The position numbers were made by a program, and so were the translations under genes. This document shows, one piece after another, positions 45,554 through 55,739 of a stretch of DNA of 64,000 nt. The notes below the pieces were generated by a model. It did not search any database. It saw only the letters and a program-made list of their open reading frames with translations, and was not told where the DNA came from. The first letter of the stretch is position 1. The number at the start of each line of letters is the position of its first letter. Where the stretch lies: positions 4,340,001-4,404,000 of the forward strand of contig JAUCEF010000017.1 in the NCBI GenBank assembly GCA_033558025.1. Reading direction: 5' to 3'. This DNA is from Phytophthora sp. 'mugwort' (lineage: Eukaryota; Oomycota; Peronosporomycetes; Peronosporales; Peronosporaceae).

Positions 45554-47455
45554 CTACAGCTTGGCACCAACTTCCTTGGCCTGCACGAAAAGCTGCTGCA
45601 TCTCGACGAGGCTCTCCTCAAGCAGGTGGCCAATACGGGCGCCCCAGCTACCGTGCTGGCGGCAGGCAATATTGAATTGGATGGACTGGTCCTTGACACT
45701 GTAGGCGATACCCAGGCCCTCGGGCACGACCTCACCCCAGCCCCAGCCGTCGAACAATTCATTGGTTAGGTGGCTAGTGGAAATGAGCCAGCGGCTAGCC
45801 CTGGCCATCACGGGGTCTTCAAGGAATGGTACGCGCTCGCCGGGCTGCACCAGCAATTTTAAGCCCAGAATGTGGCGGTCCACACCGCGACCAGCGCCAG
45901 CCTTGCGCATGTACGCAACGTGCGCATTGGCAGCAGCTAGAAGCAACTTTTTCTTCTCTTCGGCAGTGACAGCGCCTGATGCATCCTCCATCGCATCCGT
46001 GAACTTGGCGCTTACAGCGGAGCAGCTGCGAGTAGTCTCGGTACGTCCATGCAGGAAGACGCGAGTCTGTGACGCCTCGTACGTGGCCACGTTCTTCCGG
46101 AACAGCTTTTTGTAAGCAAGTTGAATAGCCAACTGCACGAACGCGTCCGGGCTGCAACGGAATCCTTTAATGGAGCGTGCCCCGTAGCCGTAGAAGGCCT
46201 GGACGAACACTTCGTGGTCGATCACTGTCTGATCGAACACCTTCTCTGCCTCGGCGATGTTGCGTAGCGTTTGCGCTGTGAAACGGAACGTAAGCTGCTT
46301 CGGGGCAATGAGCGAGCGCTCTAGCTGTTGCGCCGTCTGACCCCGCGGACCCAGGTCAGTCTGGCCATGGTGCAAACGCGACAGCAGGTAGTCCGTGTAG
46401 CGAGCCATGGGCATACCATCGAGCATCGAGTGCTCGCCGAGCAGTCCCGCCTTGCCGTTCTCGAACACCACGATCTGCACACACTTGTCAAAGAAGCGGT
46501 TGCGTCCGTTGCCGTGCCAGAGTCCACGTGCCACCTCGGTACGGGACACCGGAGCTTCATCATCCATATTGAGCACCAATAGCGAGCTCTCAATAACACG
46601 CAAGGATTCTTCGTTCTTCGGTGACGCTTGGCTTAGCTCTTCACGAGCATCCGCCCACGCGTCGCGATCTTGAGACGTCAGTGCCCCCACTGCCGACTCC
46701 TTGGCCCCCGCAGCGTCCAAAATCCTAGCCAACTGGAAGCATAGCGCCTCAAAGCCAAGCGGCTCCTGGGTACGCGGATCGAGCAACTCCAACTGGAAGA
46801 ACTTGTTGTGGCGCATGACGACGGCGTGGGTGTGTGTCGTGGGATCGTAGATCCTGTACGAGTCTTGCTCGCGTCGGGGGATGCGGCAGGCGTTGAACAT
46901 ATATTTGTACGCCGTAGAACAGACGGGAGTCTTGTTCTTGCCTAGTTGCTCCGGCTCGAGCGAGCCGTCTGCCACTTGGCGCGCGAAAAGCACGGATCCC
47001 CTCAGCAGCGCCGCCGCACGCCCAATATTGGAGCGCTGGGACGGGTGCACGCTATTCGCGAAGTGGAAGAAGTAGCTGACGTTGAACACTACGGGGTCGC
47101 GTACCTGCAGGTAACCCAGTGTGTTCCACCACTCGGCTAAGAAGCTCGAGTCGCTGCGGTCCTTAGCGCGCTCCAGCAAGCGGCGCTGCAGCTCCTCGCC
47201 CATGCCGCCAGGCCGTAGAAAAGCGGCGGCCAGCTCCTTGGAGCGCGCGAACTCGGCAGGCGATGCCAGTGGCTTTAGCGTCTCCAGGTATAGCGCGACG
47301 GTATCGGCCAACGCGGGTACGGGCAGGCGCGGCAGGTCGCGTTGGAAGCGGTAAAGCGGACGCGACGGGTCCTCTAGGTCCGCCTCGGCGCGGTAGTCGC
47401 CCCAGCACTCGCGGAAGCCCTGTGGGCCAAAGGTGCCGGACTGGATCAGAGCCAT
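45554..47455 (-). CDS. Carnitine O-acyltransferase with peroxisomal C-terminus
   Basis: Transfers acyl groups between coenzyme A and carnitine for transport between organelles. Single exon; the first in-frame ATG (47455) gives 633 residues, close to carnitine acetyltransferase. The open frame continues upstream to about 47575 without an ATG, so a non-visible first exon is possible. The catalytic histidine lies in GLLGEHSMLDGMP (H342), close to the position known for carnitine acetyltransferase. The carnitine-binding STS triplet (LISTSHLTNELFDGWGWG) is present. The protein ends -AKL, a type 1 peroxisomal targeting signal. It is more like short/medium-chain transferases than membrane CPT1, since no N-terminal membrane spans are seen. 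Divergent from the methyltransferase gene. Confidence 0.92.
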   Translation of the reverse strand: MALIQSGTFGPQGFRECWGDYRAEADLEDPSRPLYRFQRDLPRLPVPALADTVALYLETLKPLASPAEFARSKELAAAFLRPGGMGEELQRRLLERAKDRSDSSFLAEWWNTLGYLQVRDPVVFNVSYFFHFANSVHPSQRSNIGRAAALLRGSVLFARQVADGSLEPEQLGKNKTPVCSTAYKYMFNACRIPRREQDSYRIYDPTTHTHAVVMRHNKFFQLELLDPRTQEPLGFEALCFQLARILDAAGAKESAVGALTSQDRDAWADAREELSQASPKNEESLRVIESSLLVLNMDDEAPVSRTEVARGLWHGNGRNRFFDKCVQIVVFENGKAGLLGEHSMLDGMPMARYTDYLLSRLHHGQTDLGPRGQTAQQLERSLIAPKQLTFRFTAQTLRNIAEAEKVFDQTVIDHEVFVQAFYGYGARSIKGFRCSPDAFVQLAIQLAYKKLFRKNVATYEASQTRVFLHGRTETTRSCSAVSAKFTDAMEDASGAVTAEEKKKLLLAAANAHVAYMRKAGAGRGVDRHILGLKLLVQPGERVPFLEDPVMARASRWLISTSHLTNELFDGWGWGEVVPEGLGIAYSVKDQSIQFNIACRQHGSWGARIGHLLEESLVEMQQLFVQAKEVGAKL

Positions 47456-47689
47456 GAGATCACGAGTGATGGTCGCTTGCCGAGTCGGAATATTGCAGAG
47501 TGAACGGGCTGCGGCCAATTTCCCGTCAGGTTCAACCAGTTCAACATCGTTGACGCAATGCTGGACCCGACGTTAAACTAAACGCAATGTATGGGGCTAG
47601 ATCCGCAATATTCAGTCTCCTGCAGTGACGCCGATTGGTCGCCATTGCTGGCTTGAGCCATAAGAAGTCAATAATTTGTTAGTGCAGAA

Positions 47690-48379
47690 ATGTCGAGCTC
47701 CTCTTCGCTGGTGCTCGTGGCCGTGGCGGCTGCAGGGAGCGTGGCTCTGTATGGAATGATACGCATGGCCCGCGCCCGCATCTACGACGCGACAATCGTT
47801 AAGCTGACGACGGGTTGGTACGCAGAAGTGCTCGAGCGCCTTCCAAAGGGGAGCAAGTTCCTGGACGTCGGCATCGGCACTGGGCTCGCTCTGATTAATA
47901 ACGGGGACCAATTGAAGCGCAAGGGCATCACGGTAGACGGCGTGGACTGTGACAAGGACTACGTGGTGCGATGCCAGGTGTTACTGAAGGAGAAGCAGCT
48001 GACGAGCCACGTCCAGGTGCACCACGCCTCCATCTACAACTATCAGGGAGGACCATACGACGCCGTCTACTTCAGCTCGTCGCTCATGCTCATGCCCGAC
48101 GCCGTGAAGGCGCTGCAGCATTGTATGAGCATGTTGAAGCCCAAGACTGGGCGCGTCTACGTGACACAGACCGTCCAGACGAGCCACTCGAAGCTCGTGG
48201 AGATCGGCAAGCCGCTGCTCAAGTTCCTCACGACCATCGACTTCGGCACGGTCACGTACGAGGAAGATCTGCTCAATACGTTCAAGAAGGCGGGACTGAC
48301 ACTGCAGGAGCACGTGCCGATCTCAGGGTCGACGATGACGTCCACGCGCTCGTTCAGACTATTCGTGCTGGAATCGTGA
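47690..48379 (+). CDS. Class I SAM-dependent methyltransferase, membrane-anchored
   Basis: 229 residues from ATG. Residues about 6-24 form one hydrophobic segment (LVLVAVAAAGSVALYGMI), followed by a basic stretch, so the enzyme is probably anchored with the catalytic part in the cytosol. Motif I, FLDVGIGTG, lies at 57-65 and an acidic residue ends the next strand (VDGVDCD); motif II-like is YDAVYFSSSLMLMPD. The substrate cannot be told. It starts 234 bases from the divergent carnitine acyltransferase gene. Confidence 0.85.
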   Translation: MSSSSSLVLVAVAAAGSVALYGMIRMARARIYDATIVKLTTGWYAEVLERLPKGSKFLDVGIGTGLALINNGDQLKRKGITVDGVDCDKDYVVRCQVLLKEKQLTSHVQVHHASIYNYQGGPYDAVYFSSSLMLMPDAVKALQHCMSMLKPKTGRVYVTQTVQTSHSKLVEIGKPLLKFLTTIDFGTVTYEEDLLNTFKKAGLTLQEHVPISGSTMTSTRSFRLFVLES

Positions 48380-48702
48380 GCTGAAACCATGGAGGAGGAA
48401 GTTGTCAGGGGTTCATTGACGTAAGTGACAGAGCAGTTAAGAGTATGCGATGGGCTCACAATGCACATTATGAACAGAAAGATATCGAAAAACATTTCAT
48501 TCGCATTGTGCCAGCGGTTGCCAGGATGACCAATATTTATATAGCCTAGTACAGTTCTAGACCAGCGACGCCATCCAAGCCTCGTTCTTTCCAGAAAGGG
48601 AACGCTGGATCCTTGAGGCCGGATCCAGAAACGGCACCACGTACTGACTTAAGCGGCGGGATCACAGGGGGGGCTTCACTACGCGAAAGATCTTGGAGGA
48701 CC
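48380..48702. other. Upstream region of the NAGLU gene
   Basis: 323 bases without a gene. TTTCATTCGCATTG near 48496-48509 resembles the oomycete initiator core but the match is partial, and it lies about 200 bases from the start codon. Confidence 0.3.
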
Positions 48703-51207
48703 ATGACTCGTTTGCATATGAGCAACCTGGCCTACGTGCTGACCTTGGGAATTTGCATTTTAATCTCACTGGGTTTCGGCGGAGAGGTGGGGGCGTCTGT
48801 GGTTAATCTGAAGAAGAATGCAGAGCCCCACGATCCTGTGACTGCTACACGAGGTCTTGTTAGCCGACGACTGGGTGACGAATACAATGACCAGGTAGAC
48901 TATTGCAGTTCCTAGGTCTCACAATTCAGTATTCGAGTAGCTAACTTCATGTCTGCTGCGTACCAGATTTCGCTTCGGGTACTGCCGTGTGATGCTGATG
49001 ATCTCGACGTGTTCGAGCTCGGAAACGACGGTGATAAGCTTGAGATCGCCGCCAACTCGGCCACCGCCATGGCGTACGGCCTGCAATGGTACTTTAAGTC
49101 GGTGCTGCGTACTCAGACCGACTGGGACAATCACAAACTGCAGCTTCCAGATAAACTGCCGAAAGTGGATGAACGCGTGCGCCACAAGCGCAGCTCCAAG
49201 TTCTCGTACTACCAGAACGTGGATACCGGTAGCTATTCGTTGTGGGCGTGGAGCTGGCCGCAGTGGGAGAAGCACATCGACTGGATGGCGCTTAATGGTG
49301 CGTTCCTGGTTATCCTTATGTGTACAAATTATGGGCTAACTATTTCGTGTACGCATGCAGGTATTAACATGCCGCTTGCGTTCACTGGACAGGAAAAAGT
49401 TTGGCAAAATACTTTTCATAAGCACTACAACGTGAGTCTCGAAGGCTTGGGGAAGTTTTTCGCTGGCTCCGCTTTTTTGTCCTGGGGACGGATGGGAAAC
49501 TTGCGTGGAAGTTGGGTGAAAGGGCCTCTGCCTCAAGCATTTATTGACAACCAACATGACCTTCAGTTACGCATTCTTCGGCGTATGCGTGAGTTTGGTA
49601 TGATTCCAGCTCTTCCAGCTTTCGCTGGACACGTTCCTGAAGAGCTGAAGCTCAGGTTGCCGAATGCAAATTACACCCGGTCGCCAAACTGGGGCAACTT
49701 CTCCGAGGAGCACTGCTGCGTCTATATGATTGAGCCTACAGACGCGTTGTATCGAGAGATTGGCAAGGTCTTCCTCAAAGAGCAGCGCGCGTTGTACAAC
49801 TACACCTCATCGCTGTACCAATGTGATACATACATGGAGATGGCGCCAGAGTTCACGGATTTGACAGAATTGAAGGGGGCAGCGCGTGCTGTGATCGACG
49901 GCATGACAGCAGCAGACCCTAATGCCGTTTGGCTCATGCAAGGCTGGCCATTCGTAGATGATCCGCACTACTGGACCAAGCCACGTGTGAAGGCCTATCT
50001 TGACGGTGTGCCCACCGACAAGTTGATAATCCTCGACTTCTACAGCGAAGCAGTCCCCGTATGGAGCAAGATGGAGAATTATTTCGGCAAGAGCTGGATT
50101 TACTGCGTGCTGCATAATTTTGGCGGGAATACTGGGATGCGTGGGGACTTGCCGACGCTGGCTACAGCGCCCATATTAGCGAATTGGGCTGGCAACGGTA
50201 CCATGGCTGGAATCGGGTTGACAATGGAAGGCATCTTCCAAAACTACGTAGTGTATGATCTTATCTTGCAAATGGCGTGGGTGGATTCTCCTCTGGATGT
50301 GAACACATGGGTTCCAATGTATGCAGCTCAACGGTATCATACGCAAGATAATGAGCACGTTGAGCAGGCATGGAACTACCTCTTGCGGTCAGTGTACAAC
50401 CGTACACTTGCCTATGGCGGTGTAACCAAGAACTTGGTATGTCTGATTCCTCACTGGAGGCTTTTGTACGACAGATTCCAGCCAACGCTGATAAAGTATG
50501 ACCCGAACGACGTTGTTTTAGCGTGGAAGGAGCTTTTGCTTGCTGGTAAAGAGTTGCGCGAAGTGGACACATATCGGCATGATTTAGTGGACGTCACAAA
50601 ACAATTTTTGAGTAACAAGTTGTTGGAGCAGTACATACACTTGAAGGCAATCTACAGTACAAAGCAGGCATCATCAAATGAAGTATGCAGTTTGACGAAG
50701 AACATGCTTACCACAATAAACCGATTGGAAAAAATTCTCGCTACGAATGAAGATTTTTTGCTTGGCAACTGGATCGGTGATGCGCTCTCACTTGCTGGGG
50801 ATATAAATATTAGTGAAGATAGCATGACCAAAATCAATTTGCAGGAATACTACGAATACGAAGCTCGGAATCAGGTGACACGTTGGGGAGACCACAATAA
50901 TGAAGCTATTCATGACTACGCGGGGAAAGAGTGGGCTGGCCTCGTCAAGGGCTACTACTTACCACGCTGGACCATGTGGCTTAGTGAGGTCTGCAACGCT
51001 TACACTGATAATCGTGAAATGGATGAGAAGGCATTGAAAGAGAAGCGCGTCGATTTCGAGTTAAAATGGCAGCTCAGCCATGAATCCTACCCAAACACGA
51101 CAGTCGGCGATTCGTTTACTATTTCCAAGCGCATCTACAGCGAGTATATTGAGGACAATCGTTTGCTTTCATGGCAACTTTTCGGCGAGCTTCTCTCGGT
51201 GGTGTAG
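48703..51207 (+). CDS. NAGLU: Alpha-N-acetylglucosaminidase (glycoside hydrolase family 89)
   Basis: Lysosomal/secreted-type exo-glycosidase removing terminal alpha-N-acetylglucosamine. Three exons: 48703-48894, 48967-49297, 49361-51207; 789 residues. The signal peptide is NLAYVLTLGICILISLGFG, within the first 30 residues. Family marks: FSYYQNVDTGSYSLWAWSW, DWMALNGINMPLAFTGQE, WGRMGNLRGSW, MIPALPAFAGHVPEEL, IYCVLHNFGGNTG, and GLTMEGIFQNYVVYD, which holds one catalytic glutamate; the other is in CDTYMEMAPE. Many N-glycosylation sites (NYT, NFS, NVS, NGT, NRT, NTT) fit passage through the secretory pathway. The second intron falls inside ALNG|IN and is a multiple of three without a stop. Function in an oomycete could be lysosomal turnover or attack on host glycans; the sequence does not decide. 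Confidence 0.96.
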
Positions 51208-52163
51208 TGCGGCTCTTACGAAAAGTAACAGAAGTACCATACACACTCACGGGCAGCTACAGATTTGTATCGATGGATGTGGTTGGAAGGTATTATGCCT
51301 TTCCGTTATTTCTGTCTAATCTGAGCAAAAAGTATGTTTCTTGCGAAAGGCATTTTTGTAATTTTGACTTTCCTCAATATTAAAGTCGAGTTTTATGCAC
51401 AAAGGCCCGGTTTAGCATGCAAGCCCTATTAACCACCCAAACACCGTTTGCCCAAGTAGGATCGCATTCTGCGTTTCGCAGTGACAAACGTAGATTCACG
51501 GCCCTCGCGCTGAAAACATGATTTTTTCTTGATTGAGGTGGCGTGCTATTGTCCTCACGCAAGCCTATGACATACAGCTGAGCATGGTGGCTACACTTCT
51601 AGGTATTTCTGAGCGAAATCTTGCGAGAAGGTACCAAAGGATTAAACTGCCATGTAAAAGTCGACAAGAAGGTGGCTGTTGAGGAGAGGTCAAGATGGCC
51701 AAGCAGCTGTGAATACGTTTGTATGTAAATATGTCGAAAGTTATGCATGTTTTTTTTTGTTCTGAAGAGCTTCGTGAAGCCATTTTGGCTAACTATCCTA
51801 GTGGGCTCTGATTGTCGAACGTGACGATTTGTCGTGCTTTGTGTTTTGACCTTGAGTTGACTCGTAAAATCCTGACAAAGCGAGCTTATCTCACGGCTCA
51901 GCCCGTTTTACAGCGGACCGGGCCAGCTTGTGTTTGTAGATGAAACATCAAAACAAATGTCAGCATAACACCCTGTGGGCGCGCACTCACCTCGCCGCAA
52001 AACCACTTCGCTTGCCCCGCGCTACTAGCTAATCGTCTAGCCGTACGTGTTCAGAAGGTAATGCAAAAACAGAACATTCCAACACACGGTAGTTTGCGCA
52101 CACGACGCGAACGCCCTCACGCAATACGCCATGAGCTATCTTGCGTCTTTTTGTAGAGTGACT
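51208..52163. other. Intergenic DNA without recognisable genes
   Basis: Holds the 3' end of the NAGLU transcript and spacer up to the left end of the Harbinger element. Only short frames without support. This marks the change from the gene-dense block to the transposon block. Confidence 0.6.
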
Positions 52164-52188
52164 GGGGTCCGTTCTTAACGACAGGTAG
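52164..52188 (+). repeat. Left terminal repeat of Harbinger element
   Basis: GGGGTCC followed by GTTCTTAACGA and a GGTAG end. It shares an exact 13-base core, CCGTTCTTAACGA, with 54472-54484. The G-rich start fits PIF/Harbinger ends. Confidence 0.65.
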
Positions 52189-52353
52189 TTGTAGTGTTTT
52201 GGGCTCCGCGGTAGTTTATGCGATACGCGGCGCTCAACGCTTAGGGCTACGTGGTAATCTTGGAGCTAGAGGCTCAACCGCCGACTGCAGAAGGGGTAGA
52301 GCTCGTGTCCGGGTAATTTCATCGCAAAACCTGATTTGCGACGGAACTAAACA

Positions 52354-53901
52354 ATGGGCCCTCTCGCTTTGCCAGTCACCGAAGAAGCTTCATCAGGACA
52401 ACGCCACGCCGACGCAGCAAACCAGCAGGGACTACGAAGGCGCGAGATCGAGTTGGACAACGACAAGGAGGGTGGCGATGTCCATCTGCTCGCTCGACCG
52501 ACGCCGCCAGCATCGCTCTCCGAGCTTCTTGGTTCTAGTGACAGCGACGATGAGGGCGCTGCCTCCGTCTCGTCCACAACGATCGCCGATTATTATGAGC
52601 ACTGAGAAGGCCCCGAAGCCGGTGCTGATCTTGCTGTCCATGACGTCGCTGTACACCGTGAAGTTTTCGCTCGCCTTCAAGTCGCTGGCCCCCGTCAAGT
52701 CGCTGGCTGTCGTGAAGTCGCTGGCTGTCGTGAAGTCTCTGCTGGTGAAGACGGTCATGCCGACCGTGGTGTTCACGCCGACCGTGGAGTTCCCGCCGAC
52801 CGTGGCGTTCCCGTCGACCATGAAGTCCCCGTCGACCGTGAAGTTCCTGTCGGCCGTGAAGATCGCACCGCTGTTGACTTTAACTGCGATAATGTGACGT
52901 TGGATGATGTTGAAGTGGTGGAAGGTGTGGTTCAAATCGGTGGCAAAGAGGAACCTCTGTATTCGTTCAAGGAGTTGAGAGCAATGTGCACCCACCTTGG
53001 TGTGAGCCACTACAAGAACCGACGAAAAGCAGACATGCTGCTGTTGATAGAGCAGAAGAAGACTAACAACGCGGCGTATGTAGAGATCATGAGCAAGAAG
53101 CGAGCGACGCACAGAATCTCACAGCAACAGCATATTCAATGCCGTTTTCGCCTGATCAATATTATCTTCTCGGACCAGTTTGCGGGGCGATTCGTCTGCT
53201 AGGCAAAGCAGTCACACGTAAGGATATCGATGCAGCTGTCTCGGCAGACAAAACGTTCTGGGAAGACGTTGCAAAAGCTTTTGCGGACAATTTTATTTTG
53301 GAGTACGGACAGCTTTCGTTTCAAGATGTCCAGCTTTGAACGACTGCGGCATCGATCCCTCCGTCATTGTTCCGTTGAACGCAGCCAGCTTGGGGGCTAT
53401 GCGGAAGAAGTTAAAGTCAGATATTATGCAGTTCCAGCAGACAAGTTCAATCCTTCAGGACACAACAGCCCGGACTTCTTCGACTATTGTGACGGGTGTC
53501 TCGACCTGCTGTATCTGAGTTTGTCACTGGATCAGAAACCTGAGCTTACGGATGCCGTCGAGCAACCGCTGCCGAGCGAGGTGTTCTACGAAAGTGCACA
53601 TCTTGACGAAGGGCACTCTGAACGAGCGAAGGCGGCCTCAACTAATGACGGCGACTCCACAGCGAAGCGCCAGCGCTTCGAGATCGCCGACGCAATCCGA
53701 GAGTTGGCTCAGGCACGTGTGCAGGCCAATACTACCAGTGAGATGCATGCTAAGCTACAGGGATGGTTTGTGATGTGTGAACGTCTGCGCGACCTGCAGC
53801 GCCAAGTCCGCATTGAGAAAGACGATGAAATTGCACAGGAGCTCAAAACGGAGATCGAACTTCTCAAAACGAAGAGATACAAGGTAGAGAGATACATTTA
53901 G
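52354..53901 (+). pseudogene. Harbinger accessory (second) gene, DNA-binding type, broken
   Basis: Starts MGPLALPVTEEASSG and carries an in-frame TGA at 52603, then a hexapeptide repeat region, then DVEVVEGVVQIGGKEEPLYS and a basic stretch (HYKNRRKADMLLLI). It shifts frame at about 53150 to GKAVTRKDIDAAVSADKTFW, again near 53340 to DPSVIVPLNAASL, and ends in a long coiled coil (DLQRQVRIEKDDEIAQELKT). PIF/Harbinger elements carry a Myb/SANT-like partner protein next to the transposase, and position suggests this role. The family resemblance itself is from memory of repeated oomycete proteins and is not certain. Confidence 0.6.
52645..52862 (+). repeat. Coding tandem repeat, about 18-base period
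   Basis: About twelve imperfect units. In the frame of the accessory gene they encode hexapeptides such as VPADRG, VPVDRE and VAGCRE. Spacing stays in multiples of three, so the array expanded while the frame was under coding constraint. Confidence 0.8.
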
Positions 53902-54426
53902 CCCCGACGCTTACGCTGCACATTGCGCTGCGGTATACTCAGCCCGCAGTCGCGAATGAAAGAGACCATTTGATTACGGAGCTCCGACACACCGGGAACT
54001 GTCAGAGCTGGACTTTGACTTGGTAGATAACCAACATGATACACCATTCTATCGATGCCTTTTTGTGGGTCTTCGTACTGTCGACGGTCGATACAGTAGA
54101 TATGTAGCCGCGCAATCGCGACTACGACCCTAGAAGCATTTTTTAGGCTAACCTGAAGCGGACACCGAAGACGCCGCCGTTTTGTCGTCATGAAGCCAAA
54201 AGCCAGCTCAATCTTGATGCGGAGCTGGCTCAAGTAAAAATTATAGCAACTTATAGCCATCATTGGCAGGGACCGCTCCATCACCAAGAATGTAACGCCC
54301 TGCCGGAAGTTCCTCGATGTACTTGGCTAATGACGTGGGACGGAGAGCACGAATATCACTCGATCCACCCGGGGCGGTCAATGAGAAGAAAATGAACCGG
54401 TTTCTATAGTCACAAGCGGCCTGCAC
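53898..54426 (-). pseudogene. C-terminal half of a Harbinger transposase (DDE_Tnp_4 type)
   Basis: Two minus-strand frames. The first, 54426-54241, starts VQAACDYRNRFIFFS and has the second Asp region (GRYILGDGAVPAND). The second, from about 54287 to 53898, has the NFYLSQLRIKIELAFGF block with the third acidic residue, then RRRLRCPL. A frameshift near 54250 separates them. The missing N-terminal half lies on the opposite strand at 54636-55277. Confidence 0.85.
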
Positions 54427-54467
54427 ATTGGGGAGTAGGGCTACTCGGCATCGCCCTCAACACCATC

Positions 54468-54490
54468 AGGGCCGTTCTTAACGAGGGTAG
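54468..54490 (+). repeat. Second terminal repeat copy of Harbinger element, inverted with the segment
   Basis: AGGGCCGTTCTTAACGAGGGTAG. It shares 13 consecutive bases with the left end at 52169-52181 and a following GGTAG. The orientation is direct rather than inverted with respect to the left end, which fits the proposed segment inversion. Confidence 0.6.
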
Positions 54491-54635
54491 TTTGGATTGA
54501 GCAGGATAAGTGTAGTTTTGGGTGTGAAGCCTGTTGCAGCCTCGATAAGAATGAAAGTAGAGAGCAGGCAGTGGACCGCGGCCACCCGGTGTCCCGTTGC
54601 ACAAAGTCCCATATCTGTCGCAAGCAAGCCCCTGG

Positions 54636-55277
54636 ATGGAAATGCCTGAAACACTCTCGCTTCGCGAGAGTGACGACTCCGGTAATGATCAGCTACTCGA
54701 AGAACTTGCACTGTGCGTTGCTGGTGCTAATGCATCTCTGGTGCTTCGTGAGACCTTCTACTCTTGGGCGCGTCTCGTTTGGAGCGAGCACGTCACTATT
54801 CTGCGGCTCGAAAAGCGCTTTGGGCGCTATTACCGGATGAACGAGGCGGCGTTCGAGCAGCTCGTGGAGATGCTCCGACCACGACTTGTCGTTGATAGTC
54901 ACATGTCAACCGTTCGCACCGGAGAGTCTCCTATTTCGCCTGAGGTAGTCCTGCATTGCACGCTGCGCTGGCTGGCCGGGGGCTCTTACTTGGATGTGTG
55001 CGGTAGTGGGCACCTCAGCGTCCCCTCTTTTTATCGATGTCTTCACAAAGGCGTGAAGGCTATCCTGAGTTGCCCCCTACTAGACATGAAGCTACCGACA
55101 ACGGCGAGTGATATCGAGAAGGCCGCGATCTTATTTAAAACTTGCAGCGCCGAGGGCGTTTTTGACGGCTGTATGGGATGCGTCGATGGCATGTTGGTGT
55201 GGATCAAGACACCAAGCAGAAAGGAGACACGAAACGTACGCTCGTTCTTTTCAGGGCATTACCATGCCATGGGCTAA
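54636..55277 (+). pseudogene. N-terminal half of a Harbinger transposase
   Basis: Begins MEMPETLSLRESDD. It contains the helical DNA-binding region (RLEKRFGRYYRMNEAAFEQL; RWLAGGSYLDVCGSGHLSVP) and the first catalytic Asp block (GCMGCVDGMLVWIKTP), ending SFFSGHYHAMG followed by a stop. In this family the next residues would be close to LNVQA, which is where the minus-strand half at 54426 begins. Confidence 0.85.
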
Positions 55278-55739
55278 CGAGAGGTCGGAATTACAGGTGT
55301 CGCAGACCGCGAATGGGCCACACATAATTGACGCGCCAAAGTCCGGACTTCAGAGAAAGGCATAATAAGCACAATGCATTGGGTACAGTAAGCCACCCTT
55401 AAGAGCATCTTTAACAGTAGTGCAAAGTGCAAAAGGGATAGGACATAGTGAAACGTTCATAGCATACAGAGACGAGACAACGTTCGGCTCGCTATCGTGC
55501 TGCACTGCAGGATTCGTGCCCCAGTGAGGGTATCCTCAACGGCCTAGATGTATCCAAAATGCAAGGGTATTGGTGCTGCTGAATATATGTAGCACATAAT
55601 ATTTCGAAATGAACCCTACTAGCACCAACATGTTGTCCTCTGTTGTTATCACGAGTCGCTTCCTGCGCCAGAGAAGGTCAAGAAACAGGAAGCACGGCGG
55701 GTCGCGACCTGTAGGGCGCCAACGTGAGTTGCAATCATA
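55278..55739. other. Spacer between transposon relics
   Basis: Short frames only. One at 55609-55839 is partly the start of the next relic. Nothing else recognised. Confidence 0.4.

Larger units (their letters stand above)
52164..55277. mobile_element. PIF/Harbinger DNA transposon, internally inverted
   Basis: The left terminal repeat is at 52164-52188. A plus-strand accessory gene relic (52354-53901) is followed by the minus-strand C-terminal half of the transposase (54426-53898). Then come a second terminal-repeat copy in the same orientation as the first (54468-54490) and the N-terminal half of the transposase on the plus strand, ending at 55277. Flipping the segment from about 54430 to 55277 would place both transposase halves end to end on the minus strand and make the repeats inverted, as expected for a two-gene Harbinger element. 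Stops and frameshifts show it is dead. Confidence 0.8.

Noticed and set aside
52432..53112. 227-codon minus-strand frame rich in repeated VDGxxTVGG-like units
   Set aside because: Antisense reading of the 18-base tandem repeat within the Harbinger accessory gene. The sense frame joins real conserved stretches on both sides.
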